Source: Nonomuraea roseoviolacea subsp. carminata (GTDB lineage Bacteria > Actinomycetota > Actinomycetes > Streptosporangiales > Streptosporangiaceae). Taken from it: DNA of 64,000 bases. Made by a program: the position numbers and the translations under genes. Where the stretch lies: contig NZ_JAMZEC010000001.1 of assembly GCF_024172185.1 (NCBI RefSeq), forward strand, positions 620,001 to 684,000. Reading direction: 5' to 3'. Of the stretch, positions 7,973-17,510 are shown piece by piece. Every line of letters starts with the position of its first letter. The stretch's first letter is position 1. The notes below the pieces were generated by a model. That model saw only the letters and a list, made by a program, of their open reading frames with translations. It did no database searches and was not told the origin of the DNA.

Positions 7973-9628
7973 TCAGTGGGTCAGCGAGCGGTCCTCGCCC
8001 GACCCGATCGCGGCGTGCTCGTCCTCGTGGCCGTGGCCGTGGCCCTCGTCCAGAGCGATCTTCTCGCCGCCGTACGCGCGGGACATGCGAGCCCGCAGCT
8101 TGCCGAGCGGACCGCGCATGCCCTTCGGCGGGATGCCGGCGCCGTCCGCCTCGACGGGCAGCATCGGCACCGCCTGCTTGCCGCGCACGTGAGCCTCGAT
8201 GTCGTCCGCCGCCGGCGTGTGGATCTCGATGAACTCACCGTGCGGCAGCCGCTTGATGACGCCCGACTCGACGCCGTGCGAGACGACGGCCGCGTCGGAG
8301 CGCTGCAGGCCGAGGCAGACGCGGTAGGTGATGATGTACGCCAGCGCCGGCCCCAGGAACACCAGCACCCGGCCGATGTACGTCGTCCAGTTGAGCGAGA
8401 TCTGGAAGTTCGCCGAGAGCTCGTCGTTGGCGCCGAGCAGCCACAGCACGCCGTAGAACACGATCGCCGCCATGCCGATCGACGTGCGGTGCGGGTTGTT
8501 GCGCGGACGGTCGGCGACGTGGTGCTCGCTGTGGTCGCCCGTGATCCAGCGTTCGAGGAACGGGTACAGCGCGAGACCGGTCATGACCAGACCCAGCGGC
8601 ACGAGCGCCGGGATGATCACGCTCAGCGGCAGCGTGCCCGCGTGGGACGTGCCGAAGAGGTTGATCTCCCACGACGGCATGAGCCGCAGCGAGCCCTCCA
8701 GGAAGCCCATGTACCAGTCGGGCTGCGAACCCGCCGAGATGTCGGCCGGCGTGTACGGGCCGAACAGCCAGATCGGGTTGATCTGGGTGAACGTCGCGAG
8801 CCCGGCGACCACGGCGAACGTGAACAGGGTGTACGCGCCCGCCTTGGCCATGAAGGCCGGGTAGAACGGCGCGCCCACCACGTTCTTGTTGGTGCGGCCC
8901 TTGCCCGGCATCTGGGTGTGCTTCTGCACCCACATGAGCACCAGGTGAGCCGACACGAGCGCCAGGATGAGGCCCGGGATGAGCAGGATGTGCAGCGAGT
9001 AGAACCGGGAGATGATGTCCTCGCCCGGATACTCCCCGCCGAACAGGAAGAACGTGATGTACGTGCCGACCAGCGGCAGCGAGATCGCCACACCCTCGGT
9101 GATCCGCAGACCGGCGCCGGAGAGCAGGTCGTCGGGAAGGGAGTAGCCGGTGAGGCCCTCGACCAGCGCCAGCGTGAACAGCAGGACGCCGATCAGCCAG
9201 TTGAGCTCGCGGGGCTTGCGGTAGGCGCCGGTGAAGAACACCCGGAGCATGTGCACCAGCATGCCGGAGACGAACAGCAGGGCCGCCCAGTGGTGCATCT
9301 GCCGCACGAGCAGGCCGCCGCGCACGTCGAAGCTGATCTCCAGCGACGACGCGTACGCCTCGGACATCATGACGCCCTTGAGCGGGGCGTACGAGCCGTC
9401 GTAGGCGATCTCCCCCATGCTGGGCTTGAACCAGAGCGTCAGGAACGTCCCGGTCAGCAGCAGCAGGATGAACGCGTACAGGGCGATCTCACCGAGCAGG
9501 AACGACCAGTGGTCGGGAAAGATCTTCCGCAGGTTGCGCTTGAGGAAGTTGGCCCCCCCGATGCGCTCGTCGAGGAAGTTCGACGGACCGGCGATGCCCT
9601 TGGGAACCGTCGTCAGGTCGCTGCTCAT
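7973..9628 (-). CDS. qcrB: Cytochrome bc1 (bcc) complex cytochrome b subunit
   Basis: The 551-residue QcrB carries the two b hemes and the quinol sites of the actinobacterial bcc complex, which passes electrons from menaquinol to the aa3 oxidase. The start at 9628 (MSSDLTTVPKGIAG) overlaps the qcrA stop as ATGA; longer frames upstream are only qcrA read out of frame. Multiple membrane helices are clear, with heme-ligand histidines in the segments HHWAALLFVSGMLVHMLRV and FYSLHILLIPGLILALVSAH, and the quinol-site motif PDWYMGF. The extended His/Glu-rich cytoplasmic C-terminus is typical of actinobacterial QcrB. It is the last gene of ctaE-qcrC-qcrA-qcrB. Confidence 0.97.
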   Translation of the reverse strand: MSSDLTTVPKGIAGPSNFLDERIGGANFLKRNLRKIFPDHWSFLLGEIALYAFILLLLTGTFLTLWFKPSMGEIAYDGSYAPLKGVMMSEAYASSLEISFDVRGGLLVRQMHHWAALLFVSGMLVHMLRVFFTGAYRKPRELNWLIGVLLFTLALVEGLTGYSLPDDLLSGAGLRITEGVAISLPLVGTYITFFLFGGEYPGEDIISRFYSLHILLIPGLILALVSAHLVLMWVQKHTQMPGKGRTNKNVVGAPFYPAFMAKAGAYTLFTFAVVAGLATFTQINPIWLFGPYTPADISAGSQPDWYMGFLEGSLRLMPSWEINLFGTSHAGTLPLSVIIPALVPLGLVMTGLALYPFLERWITGDHSEHHVADRPRNNPHRTSIGMAAIVFYGVLWLLGANDELSANFQISLNWTTYIGRVLVFLGPALAYIITYRVCLGLQRSDAAVVSHGVESGVIKRLPHGEFIEIHTPAADDIEAHVRGKQAVPMLPVEADGAGIPPKGMRGPLGKLRARMSRAYGGEKIALDEGHGHGHEDEHAAIGSGEDRSLTH

Positions 9629-10737
9629 GCGTGACCTCCCTTGGCCCTGGCCTCGGCCTCGGCGTCGCCGCGCTCCCAGTAGCTGGGGCCCGGGGGCACC
9701 GCGAAGTCGCCCTTGGCGATGAGGTAGCCCTGGTCGTCGACCGTGATCGGCAGCTGCGGCAGCGGCCGGGCGGCCGGGCCGAAGATGACCTTGGCGCCGT
9801 CGGCGGCGTCGAACGTCGACTGGTGGCAGGGGCACAGGATGTGGTGGGTGGTCTGCTCGTACAGGGCCGCCGGGCAGCCCACGTGCGTGCAGATCTTGGA
9901 GTAGGCCACGATCCCGTCGTGCGTCCAGTTGAGGTTGGTGCCCGACTTGATCTCGTCCGCCCGGAACTTGATCAGGATCAGCGTGGCCTTGGCGAGGGCG
10001 TTGAGGTCGTGCTGGTAGCCCTCGGGAACGACGGAAAGGATGCCGCCCGGCGAGTTGAAGTCGGCCGCGCGGATCGGCTGGCCGGTGCCCTCGACGACGA
10101 GCCGCAGCGGCTTGCCGTCCTTGGTCTTCTCGCCCCAGACGGTGTGGCGCAGCGTCTCGTTGAACTTCGCGCCCGGCATCTTCGAGTTGTCGAGGTCGCG
10201 CAGGAGGACCAGCGGGATCAGGCCGAGCGGGGCCGCCGCGAGCAGCAGGGTGCGGCGCAGCAGCGGGCGCTTGACGAACCCGCTCTCCTTGGCGCCCTGC
10301 AGGAAGGTCTCGGCGACCACCTCGCGGGTGTCATCGTCGGAGACCATCGGGTGGCGCTCCTGGATGAGGGAGTACTTCGGCATGATCTGGCGGACCCAGA
10401 CCACGATGCCGACGGCCAGCCCCAGCAACGCGAGCGTGAGGCTGCCTCCCAGTGCGAGGTTGGAGATCGCGGTCTTCTCCGGGCTGCCCACCTGGAACAC
10501 CACGTAGGAGATGATGAACGCGATCGCCGCCAGGAAGGTGATCGTGAAGCACAGCGCCACGATCTTCTCGGCCTTGCGGGCCTTGGTCTCGTCCTGGTAC
10601 GTGACGCCGGCGACCTCCGCGTCGCGTGCGGCGGGTTCCCCGTCGCCGAGCATCGAGGTGCCCGGGGCGGGGGTGCCGATGACGCGCTTGGGTACGCGCT
10701 CGTCCGGCTGCTCGATCTCGTGCTCGATGTCTGTCAT
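9625..10737 (-). CDS. qcrA: Rieske iron-sulfur subunit of bcc complex
   Basis: A 370-residue protein with the [2Fe-2S] ligand boxes CTHVGC and CPCHQSTF near the C-terminus. The N-terminal half has three hydrophobic helices (CFTITFLAAIAFIISYVVF; LALLGLAVGIVVWV; LLLAAAPLGLIPLVLL), the arrangement of actinobacterial Rieske proteins. It accepts electrons from quinol at QcrB and hands them to QcrC. The start at 10737 (MTDIEHEIEQ) overlaps the qcrC stop by ATGA, and its own stop overlaps qcrB the same way, so the three genes are coupled. Confidence 0.97.
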   Translation of the reverse strand: MTDIEHEIEQPDERVPKRVIGTPAPGTSMLGDGEPAARDAEVAGVTYQDETKARKAEKIVALCFTITFLAAIAFIISYVVFQVGSPEKTAISNLALGGSLTLALLGLAVGIVVWVRQIMPKYSLIQERHPMVSDDDTREVVAETFLQGAKESGFVKRPLLRRTLLLAAAPLGLIPLVLLRDLDNSKMPGAKFNETLRHTVWGEKTKDGKPLRLVVEGTGQPIRAADFNSPGGILSVVPEGYQHDLNALAKATLILIKFRADEIKSGTNLNWTHDGIVAYSKICTHVGCPAALYEQTTHHILCPCHQSTFDAADGAKVIFGPAARPLPQLPITVDDQGYLIAKGDFAVPPGPSYWERGDAEAEARAKGGHA

Positions 10738-11543
10738 GACTTCTGTCGCTTCTTCGCGGTGATCCAGATGGAGGCGAGTACGAGGGCGGTGATGCCCACG
10801 ACCCAACCTACGAGACCCTCGGTCACGGGGCCAATGCGGCCCAGGCCGAAGCCTCCCGGGTCCTTCTGCTCGCGCACCTGGGTGATGTAGGCGATCATGC
10901 TGCGCTTCTCTTCGGGCGTGATCGTGGTGTCGTTGAACACCGGCATGGCCTGCGGGCCGGTCGCCATCGCCTCGTAGATCTGCGTGGGGGTGGCCTGGTT
11001 CAGGTTGGGCGCGTACTTGCCCTGCGTGAGCGCGCCGCCCGCGCCTGCCCAGTTGTGGCACTGGATGCAGTTGGCGCGGAAGAGCTCGCCGCCCTTGCCG
11101 GCGTCGCCGAGCGCGGGGTCGACCTGCTCCTTGCCGGGCACCTGCGGGCCGCCGCCGAGCGACTGCACGAAGGCGCCGATCTGACGGATCTTGTCCGGCG
11201 TGACCCATCCCGCCATCGGCTTGCGCGGCACCTGGGCGCCGGGGTTGGACGCCGGCATGCGGCCGGTGCTCATCTGGAAGTCGACGGCAGCCGCGCCCAC
11301 CCCGATCAGCGTCGGGCCGGTCGAGGTGCCCTGCGCGTTCATGCCGTGGCAGCTGGCGCAGTGAACCTCGAACAGGCTCTTGCCCGCGGCGACGTCGTCG
11401 AGCTTGCCCGAGGCGAGGGCCGCGTCCGCGGGCCGGCCGGCCTGCACGAAGGCGGTGTATACCATCCCGACCAGCGCCAACGCCAAAATCAGGACGGCGT
11501 ATCTCGCGAGGGGATGCCGCCGCCAAGCGGTGATCCTAGTCAC
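10734..11543 (-). CDS. qcrC: Diheme cytochrome c subunit of bcc complex
   Basis: The 269-residue QcrC holds two CxxCH heme c sites, CASCH and CIQCH, between an N-terminal signal anchor (LARYAVLILALALVGMVYTAF) and a C-terminal helix (GLVGWVVGITALVLASIWI). It connects the bcc complex directly to the aa3 oxidase in actinobacteria, which lack a soluble cytochrome c. The GTG start at 11543 is preceded by an AAGGAACGGG ribosome site. It overlaps qcrA by 4 nt and lies 14 bp after ctaE. Confidence 0.96.
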   Translation of the reverse strand: MTRITAWRRHPLARYAVLILALALVGMVYTAFVQAGRPADAALASGKLDDVAAGKSLFEVHCASCHGMNAQGTSTGPTLIGVGAAAVDFQMSTGRMPASNPGAQVPRKPMAGWVTPDKIRQIGAFVQSLGGGPQVPGKEQVDPALGDAGKGGELFRANCIQCHNWAGAGGALTQGKYAPNLNQATPTQIYEAMATGPQAMPVFNDTTITPEEKRSMIAYITQVREQKDPGGFGLGRIGPVTEGLVGWVVGITALVLASIWITAKKRQKS

Positions 11544-11557
11544 AGAGATCCCGTTCC

Positions 11558-12211
11558 TTAACGAATGATGTAGATGGTCGCGAAAAGACCGATCCAGACG
11601 ACGTCGACGAAGTGCCAGTAGTAGGACACGACGATGGCGCTGGTGGCCTGCTCATGCGTGAAGCGCTTCGCGGCGTACGTGCGTCCCAGCATGAACAGGA
11701 ACGCGATCAGGCCACCGGTCACGTGCAGGCCGTGGAAGCCCGTCGTGAGGTAGAACACCGACGTGAATGCGTTGGCGGACAGGGTGGCGCCCTCGCTCGC
11801 CAGCTCGCCGTACTCGTACAGCTGCCCGGCGACGAAGACGGCGCCCATCAGGAAGCTGACGAAGTACCAGAAGCGGAGCTTGCCGACCTGCCCCTTCTCA
11901 GCGGCCCACACGCCGAGCTGGCACGTCACACTCGACAGCACCAGGATGATCGTGTTGACCGTCGCGAACGGGATGTTCAGGTGAGCGCCTTCTTCGGCGG
12001 TCGCGCCCTTCAGGTGCAGGGCGGGCCCCCATTCGAGGCCGTGGCCCTCGCTCACCGACCGGATGGTGAAGTACATCGCGAACAGCGCCGCGAAGAACAT
12101 GAGCTCAGAGGACAGCCACACGATGGTCCCGACGCTGACCAGGTTGGGTCTGCGGGCCGGGTGTGCTGTCGTCGTCGAAGTTATTGCGGATGCTGTCGCC
12201 ACGGGCAGCAT
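11558..12211 (-). CDS. ctaE: Cytochrome c oxidase subunit III
   Basis: A 217-residue five-helix membrane subunit of the aa3 oxidase ([53 protein letters not shown]). The ATG at 12211 ([11 protein letters not shown]) has a GGAG site about 10 nt upstream; the much longer frame to 13297 is trpD antisense. It is the first gene of the ctaE-qcrCAB operon, the usual actinobacterial arrangement. Confidence 0.96.
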   Translation of the reverse strand: MLPVATASAITSTTTAHPARRPNLVSVGTIVWLSSELMFFAALFAMYFTIRSVSEGHGLEWGPALHLKGATAEEGAHLNIPFATVNTIILVLSSVTCQLGVWAAEKGQVGKLRFWYFVSFLMGAVFVAGQLYEYGELASEGATLSANAFTSVFYLTTGFHGLHVTGGLIAFLFMLGRTYAAKRFTHEQATSAIVVSYYWHFVDVVWIGLFATIYIIR

Positions 12212-12391
12212 TATTGCGGCTCCGGGTGTCGGTCCGGCGCACGACCCCCCGTTAGCGGGGGTCCGGAGACCATCAAGCTGGGATAATTCCTGCAAATCAC
12301 GCGCCAGGGGCGGCGGCCTGGGATTGCACGCCGCCGCACCGGTACGATCCCAGGTGACCCTATACCGCTTCGACCGATAGCGAGCGCGACC
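12212..12391. promoter_or_regulatory. Divergent promoter region of ctaE and the receiver-like gene, with repeated half-sites
   Basis: The 180-bp divergent region contains CTGGGAT at 12278-12284 and again in CCTGGGAT at 12317-12324, which pairs as an inverted repeat with ATCCCAGG at 12347-12354. Three copies of the same heptamer in one divergent promoter may be regulator half-sites. I cannot assign a factor or confident -10/-35 boxes. Confidence 0.35.
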
Positions 12392-12808
12392 GTGAGCACC
12401 GACGACACCATGAAGGTCCTCGTCTACAGCGACGACGCCACCACCCGCGAGGAGGTGCGGCGGGCGCTCGGCCGCCGTCCGGCCGCCGACGTGCCGTTCG
12501 TGGAGATCGTGGAGTGCGCCACCGAGCCCAAGGCCCACCAGTGGCTCGGCTCCGGCGAGATCGACGTCGCCGTGCTCGACGGCGAGACCCAGCCGGCCGG
12601 CGGCATGGGCGTGTGCCGCCAGGCCAAGGACGAGGTCTACGACTGCCCGCCGGTGTGCCTGATCATCGCCCGGCGCGACGACCGCTGGCTGGCCGAGTGG
12701 TCCAAGGCCGACGCCGTCGTCCCGCAGCCGCTGGAGCCGCTGGTCCTGGCCGACACCGTGGCCGACCTCATGCGCCGCCGTTCCTCCACCCGACTCAACG
12801 CTAAGTAG
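12392..12808 (+). CDS. Degenerate response-regulator receiver domain protein
   Basis: A 138-residue protein with a CheY-like fold pattern and no output domain. The acidic pair (D14, D15) and phosphoacceptor-position Asp (D63 in VAVLDGE) are present. The conserved Thr/Ser is Ala93 (CLIIAR) and the invariant Lys of the KP motif is Gln112 (VVPQPLEP), so normal phosphorylation signalling is doubtful. It uses a GTG start and ends immediately at the GTG of trpD with no gap, so the two are probably co-transcribed. An alternative start is the ATG at 12410 (MKVLVY). Confidence 0.8.
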   Translation: MSTDDTMKVLVYSDDATTREEVRRALGRRPAADVPFVEIVECATEPKAHQWLGSGEIDVAVLDGETQPAGGMGVCRQAKDEVYDCPPVCLIIARRDDRWLAEWSKADAVVPQPLEPLVLADTVADLMRRRSSTRLNAK

Positions 12809-13855
12809 GTGCCCTCCGTGGATGCCCGGACCACCTGGCCCGCCCTGCTGTCGGCGCTCCTCGCCGGCGAGCACCTCACCGCCGACGAGACCGCGTGGGC
12901 GATGCGTGAGATCATGTCCGGCTCCGCGACGTCCGCGCAGATCGCCGGCTTCGCCGTCGCGCTGCGGGCCAAGGGCGAGACCGTGGCCGAGGTGGCGGGC
13001 CTGGCCCGCACCATGCTGGAGTTCGCCACGCCGCTGAGCGTGGAGGGCCCCGTGGTCGACGTGGTCGGCACCGGCGGCGACCGCGCCCACACGGTCAACG
13101 TCTCGACGATGGCGGCGATCGTGGCCGCCGCGGCGGGCGCCCGGGTCGTCAAGCACGGCAACCGCGCGGCCTCGTCCTCGTGCGGCGCGGCCGACGTCCT
13201 GGAGCACCTCGGCATCCGGCTCGACCTCACGCCCGCCCAGACCGCCCGGGTCGCCCGGGAGGCGGGCATCGCCTTCTGCTTCGCGCCCGTCTACCACCCG
13301 GCGCTGCGCTTCGCCGGGCCGCCGCGCAAGGAGATCGGCGTCCCGACGGTCTTCAACTTCCTCGGCCCGCTCACCAACCCGGCCCGGCCCGCCGCCCAGG
13401 CGATCGGCGTCTACGACGCCGGCATGCTGCCGGTGCTCGCCGGCGTCTTCGCCGAGCGCGGGGTCTCGGCCCTGGTGTTCCGCGGCGACGACGGCCTCGA
13501 CGAGCTGACGATCTCCACCACCTCCACGGTGTGGACGGTCCGCGACGGCGCCGCGACGCAGACCGTGTTCGACCCGGCGGTGCTGGGCATCCCGCGCGCC
13601 GACGCGGGCGCGCTGCGGGGCGGCGACGTGGATTTCAACGCCCAGGCGGTGCGCGACCTGGTCGGCGGGGTGACGGGGCCGGTGCGCGACGCGGTGCTGC
13701 TCAACGCCGCGGCCGCGCTGGTCGCGCTCGACGGTCCGGGCGACGACCTCGACTCCGCCATGATCGACGCGTACGCGCGGGCGACGCAGGCGGTCGACTC
13801 CGGCCGGGCCGCCGCGACCCTCGACCGCTGGGTCGAGGTCAGCCGCGCCGCCTGA
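12809..13855 (+). CDS. trpD: Anthranilate phosphoribosyltransferase
   Basis: A 348-residue enzyme joining anthranilate and PRPP to phosphoribosylanthranilate, the second step of tryptophan synthesis. The PRPP motif GTGGD, the NVSTM segment and the [21 protein letters not shown] anthranilate/PRPP region are intact. It is isolated from other trp genes here, as is common in actinobacteria where trpD sits beside the qcr cluster. Starts GTG at 12809 and GTG at 12818 are both possible; the first abuts the upstream stop codon. Confidence 0.96.
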   Translation: MPSVDARTTWPALLSALLAGEHLTADETAWAMREIMSGSATSAQIAGFAVALRAKGETVAEVAGLARTMLEFATPLSVEGPVVDVVGTGGDRAHTVNVSTMAAIVAAAAGARVVKHGNRAASSSCGAADVLEHLGIRLDLTPAQTARVAREAGIAFCFAPVYHPALRFAGPPRKEIGVPTVFNFLGPLTNPARPAAQAIGVYDAGMLPVLAGVFAERGVSALVFRGDDGLDELTISTTSTVWTVRDGAATQTVFDPAVLGIPRADAGALRGGDVDFNAQAVRDLVGGVTGPVRDAVLLNAAAALVALDGPGDDLDSAMIDAYARATQAVDSGRAAATLDRWVEVSRAA

Positions 13856-14085
13856 CGCCGCCTCCGACCTTCACGGGCCGCCCCGTGTGCGCGGTCGCGG
13901 CCCGTCGTCGTGTCCGCCGGGTGCGGTCGCGGCCCGCGGCCGTACCCCTACCGCCTGTACGGCCCCTGCACGGCCCTCAGCCGCCCGCGCGCCCGCTTCC
14001 GTACATCGGAGTGCCGGGAGCGTCACGGAGCGCCAGGAAGCCCTCTGACGGGCCAGGACGCGGTACCCGGGTCAGGGCGCCCGGG

Positions 14086-15279
14086 TCAGAAGGTCGTCGT
14101 GGGCCCGTCCTTGAGCGAGCTCCACTTCAGCCATTCCTTCCAGTTCTCCTGCCAGTGCCCCCAGCCGTTCGTGGGCTCCAGCACCCGCGGCGACCCCGTG
14201 ATGATGATCGGGTCGCCGATCAGGGTGTTGTCGAGGAACCACTTGGCGTTCTCCGGGCTGACGTTCACGCACCCGTGGCTGACGTTGGAGTTGCCCTGCG
14301 CCCCCACCGACCAGGGCGCGCTGTGCACGTACTCGCCGCTGTTGGAGATGCGGACCGTGTCGTAGACCGTGAGCTGGTAGTAGCCCGGCTCGCCGGGGCC
14401 GATGCCGGGTGAGGTCATGACCGTGACGTTCTCCCGGGACATGGCCAGGTGGATGCCGGAGGTCGTGTAGAACTTCCAGGCGCCGCCCTGTCCCGCGCTC
14501 ATCGGCATGGTGCGGATGACCTTGCCGTCGCGCTTGACGGTCAGGACGTGGTTCTGCGTGGTGCCGCGGGTGATCTGCGCGCGGCCGATGCGGAAGTCGA
14601 GCCGCACGTCGCGCTTGCCGTACAGGCCCTCGCCGCCGCGCACGCCGGCCAGGCGGGCCTCCACGCGCACCTTGGTGCGGGCGGGCCAGTACTCGGTGGG
14701 CCGGTAGTCGACGTGCCGGTCGTCGAACCAGTGCCACGCGCCCTCGACGGGCTTGGAGCTCTGCACGGTGAGGTTGCGCTCGACGGAGACCCGGTCGGTG
14801 ACCGGCTTGTCGAAGGTGATCATGATGGGCATGCCGATGCCGACGGTGAGCCCGGTGTCGTTGCTGTTGGGGGTGATGTACTCGATGTCGAAGGTGTCCT
14901 TCGCCTTGACCGTGGTGAAGGTGCTGGTGCTCTCCTTGCGCTTGCCCTCGGCGTTGACCGCGACGGTCCGCACCGTGTAGGTGGTGCCGGGCCGGGCGGT
15001 CTGGTTGCTGCGCCAGCGGGTGCCGTCGTCGCTGATGACGCCGGGCAGGCGGCCGTGGTCGCTGGTGACGTGGACGCTCTTGAGCGTCCCGGCGTCCGCG
15101 GCGACGATGACGGTCTCGTCGGTCGGCACGTCGCCGGTGCGGTCACGGGGGGTCACGGCCACGGAGACGTCCGGGGCCGCGGCGGGTTTGACGGTCTGCC
15201 TGGTCGCGGTGGTGGCGGTGCACGCCGCCAGCAGCGACACGGCGATCAGAGCGGCCGATCCATGCGCGAGGTGCCCCAC
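14086..15279 (-). CDS. Lipoprotein L,D-transpeptidase (YkuD domain)
   Basis: A 397-residue cell-wall enzyme that makes 3-3 cross-links between peptidoglycan stem peptides. A signal peptide with lipobox LLAAC gives lipidated Cys20. Two Ig-like domains (about 38-125 and 130-235) precede the YkuD catalytic domain (about 240-370). The active-site motif SHGCVNVS has His335 and the nucleophile Cys337; a further His319 lies in EYVHSAPW. The architecture and length match mycobacterial LdtMt2 and its relatives. GTG start at 15279. It sits between the respiratory blocks on the minus strand, separated from ctaF by a strong terminator. Confidence 0.95.
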   Translation of the reverse strand: MGHLAHGSAALIAVSLLAACTATTATRQTVKPAAAPDVSVAVTPRDRTGDVPTDETVIVAADAGTLKSVHVTSDHGRLPGVISDDGTRWRSNQTARPGTTYTVRTVAVNAEGKRKESTSTFTTVKAKDTFDIEYITPNSNDTGLTVGIGMPIMITFDKPVTDRVSVERNLTVQSSKPVEGAWHWFDDRHVDYRPTEYWPARTKVRVEARLAGVRGGEGLYGKRDVRLDFRIGRAQITRGTTQNHVLTVKRDGKVIRTMPMSAGQGGAWKFYTTSGIHLAMSRENVTVMTSPGIGPGEPGYYQLTVYDTVRISNSGEYVHSAPWSVGAQGNSNVSHGCVNVSPENAKWFLDNTLIGDPIIITGSPRVLEPTNGWGHWQENWKEWLKWSSLKDGPTTTF

Positions 15280-15372
15280 GAGTACTCCCCCGTCCCGTTC
15301 GGTCCCTTCGCCTCTTGTCTTACCCTGCGTGATGGATTGGCCACTTCCGCGACGTGGTAAAGATCATCAAAA

Positions 15373-15405
15373 AGCGGGCGTCCTCCCCCAAGGAGGACGC
15401 CCGCT
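15373..15405 (-). terminator. Intrinsic terminator of the ctaCDF operon
   Basis: A perfect 14-bp stem (agcgggcgtcctcc / ggaggacgcccgct) with a 5-nt loop. Read on the minus strand it is followed by TTTTTG, so it has the U-tract of a classical Rho-independent terminator. It lies 31 bp after the ctaF stop and before the L,D-transpeptidase gene. Confidence 0.9.
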
Positions 15406-15435
15406 CTCTGGACGGCTGGAACCAGACGGCTCGGG

Positions 15436-15849
15436 TCAGTGCGAGAAGTTGCCCCGGTAGTACTGGAAGACGAAGCCGATCATGGCCATGATCACCAGGA
15501 AGACCCCGATGATGAACATCCACAGGCCGATGACGAACCCGGCGAAGGCGAAGGCCGCGGCCAGGCAGAGGAACAGCGGCCACCAGCTGCTCGGGCTGAA
15601 GAAGCCGATCTCACCGGCGCCGTCGCTGATGTCGGCCTGCTTGTTGTCCTCCGGCTGGGCGCCGATGCGCCGCGCGGTGAACATCAGGTAGTAGCCGATC
15701 ATGAACGCGAAGCCGACCGAGATGGCCATGGCCGTGGTGCCGACCGGCTCGCCCCGGCCCGACTCGGCCTTCGTCCAGAACCAGTAGGCGACGTCGACGC
15801 CGGCGAAGAACAGGCCGCACAGCAGGAACAGCCAACCCTGGACCTTCAT
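15436..15849 (-). CDS. ctaF: Actinobacterial cytochrome c oxidase subunit IV
   Basis: A 137-residue small membrane subunit of the aa3 oxidase with helices at the N-terminus (GWLFLLCGLFFAGVDVAYWF), centre (AMAISVGFAFMIGYYLMF) and C-terminus (GLWMFIIGVFLVIMAMIGFVF). This subunit is found only in the actinobacterial oxidase. Its ATG shares one base with the ctaD stop (TGATG), so it is translated in step with ctaD. Confidence 0.94.
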   Translation of the reverse strand: MKVQGWLFLLCGLFFAGVDVAYWFWTKAESGRGEPVGTTAMAISVGFAFMIGYYLMFTARRIGAQPEDNKQADISDGAGEIGFFSPSSWWPLFLCLAAAFAFAGFVIGLWMFIIGVFLVIMAMIGFVFQYYRGNFSH

Positions 15850-17510
15850 CAGGCCTCAACCTCCTGGGCGGACTTGGCGGACGCGTGGGGGTAGTGCAGG
15901 TCGAAGGCCGGACGCTCCGAGCGGATGCGCGGCAGCGAGGTGAAGTTGTGCCGCGGCGGCGGGCAGGAGGTCGCCCATTCGAGCGAGCCGCCGAAGCCCC
16001 ACGGGTCGTCGACCGTGACCTTGGGCGCGGTGCGCCAGGTCTTCCACACGTTGTAGAAGAACGGCAGCGTGGACGCGCCGAGTATGAAGGCGCCCACCGA
16101 CGAGATCATGTTCAGGTCGGTGAAGCCGTCGGCGGCGCTGTAGTCGGCGTAGCGGCGGGGGAACCCGGCCACGCCCAGCCAGTGCTGGATGAGGAACGTG
16201 GTGTGGAAGCCGATGAACAGCAGCCAGAAGTGCAGCTTGCCGAGGCGGTCGTTGAGCATCTTGCCGGTGAACTTCGGCCACCAGAAGTAGAAGCCGGCGA
16301 ACATCGCGAAGACGACGGTGCCGAACACCACGTAGTGGAAGTGCGCGACCACGAAGTAGGTGTCGCTGATGTGGAAGTCCAGCGGCGGCGAGGCCAGGAT
16401 GACGCCGGTCAGGCCGCCGAGCAGGAAGGTGATGAGGAAGCCGACCGAGAACAGCATCGGCGACTCGAAGCTCAGATGGCCCCGCCACATCGTGCCGATC
16501 CAGTTGAAGAACTTCACGCCCGTCGGCACCGCGATGAGGAACGTCATGAACGAGAAGAACGGCAGCAGGACCTGGCCGGTCGGGAACATGTGGTGCGCCC
16601 ACACCGTGATGGACAGACCCGCGATCGCGATGGTGGCCCCGACCAGGCCGATGTAGCCGAAGATCGGCTTACGGCTGAAGACCGGCAGGATCTCGGTCAC
16701 GATGCCGAAGAACGGCAGCGCGATGATGTACACCTCGGGGTGGCCGAAGAACCAGAACAGGTGCTGCCACAGGATCGGCCCGGAGTTGGCCGCGTCGAAG
16801 ATGTGGGTGCCGAGCTTGCGGTCGGCCTCCAGGGCGAGCAGCGCGGCGGCCAGCACCGGGAAGGCCATGAGCACCAGCATGCTGGTGAGCAGGACGTTCC
16901 AGGTGAAGATCGGCATGCGGAACATCGTCATGCCGGGAGCGCGCATGCAGATGATCGTGGTGATGAAGTTGACCGCGCCGAGGATGGTGCCGAGACCCGA
17001 CAGCGCCAGGCCCATGATCCACAGGTCGCCGCCCATGCCGGGCGAGTAGACCGCGCTGGACAGCGGGGCGTAGCCGAACCAGCCGAAGGAGGCGGCGCCG
17101 TTCGGGGTGAAGAAGCCCGAGACCGCGATGGTGCTGCCGAACAGGTAGAGCCAGTAGCTCACCATGTTCAGGCGCGGGAACGCGACGTCGGGGGCGCCGA
17201 TCTGCAGCGGCATCAGCTCGTTGGCGAAGCCCGCGAACAGCGGCGTCGCGAACATCAGCAGCATGATCGTGCCGTGCATGGTGAACAGCTGGTTGAACTG
17301 CTCGTTGCTGGTGATCTGCAGACCCGGCTGTGCCAGCTCCGCCCGCATCACCAGCGCCATGACGCCGCCGATGAGGAAGAAGACGAACGACGTGATCAGG
17401 TACAGGTGACCGATGATCTTGTGGTCGGTGGAGGACAGCCACTTGGCGATGATCCGGCCCTTGGGTGTGGGCCTGGCCGTCGTCCGGAGGGGCTCTTGGA
17501 TGGCGGTCAC
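15849..17510 (-). CDS. ctaD: Cytochrome c oxidase subunit I
   Basis: The 553-residue catalytic subunit of the aa3 oxidase, with about 12 helices and heme a, heme a3 and CuB sites. The CuB/active-site region is visible as [11 protein letters not shown] and WAHHMF, and the heme-ligand helix as [10 protein letters not shown]. The oxidase reduces O2 to water while pumping protons. GTG start at 17510; it overlaps the ctaC stop by 4 nt and ctaF by 1 nt. Confidence 0.98.
   Translation of the reverse strand: MTAIQEPLRTTARPTPKGRIIAKWLSSTDHKIIGHLYLITSFVFFLIGGVMALVMRAELAQPGLQITSNEQFNQLFTMHGTIMLLMFATPLFAGFANELMPLQIGAPDVAFPRLNMVSYWLYLFGSTIAVSGFFTPNGAASFGWFGYAPLSSAVYSPGMGGDLWIMGLALSGLGTILGAVNFITTIICMRAPGMTMFRMPIFTWNVLLTSMLVLMAFPVLAAALLALEADRKLGTHIFDAANSGPILWQHLFWFFGHPEVYIIALPFFGIVTEILPVFSRKPIFGYIGLVGATIAIAGLSITVWAHHMFPTGQVLLPFFSFMTFLIAVPTGVKFFNWIGTMWRGHLSFESPMLFSVGFLITFLLGGLTGVILASPPLDFHISDTYFVVAHFHYVVFGTVVFAMFAGFYFWWPKFTGKMLNDRLGKLHFWLLFIGFHTTFLIQHWLGVAGFPRRYADYSAADGFTDLNMISSVGAFILGASTLPFFYNVWKTWRTAPKVTVDDPWGFGGSLEWATSCPPPRHNFTSLPRIRSERPAFDLHYPHASAKSAQEVEA

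Noticed and set aside
9629..9835. N-terminal extension of qcrB beyond 9628
   Set aside because: The extension is Arg-rich, out-of-frame qcrA sequence; the ATGA overlap start gives a normal QcrB.
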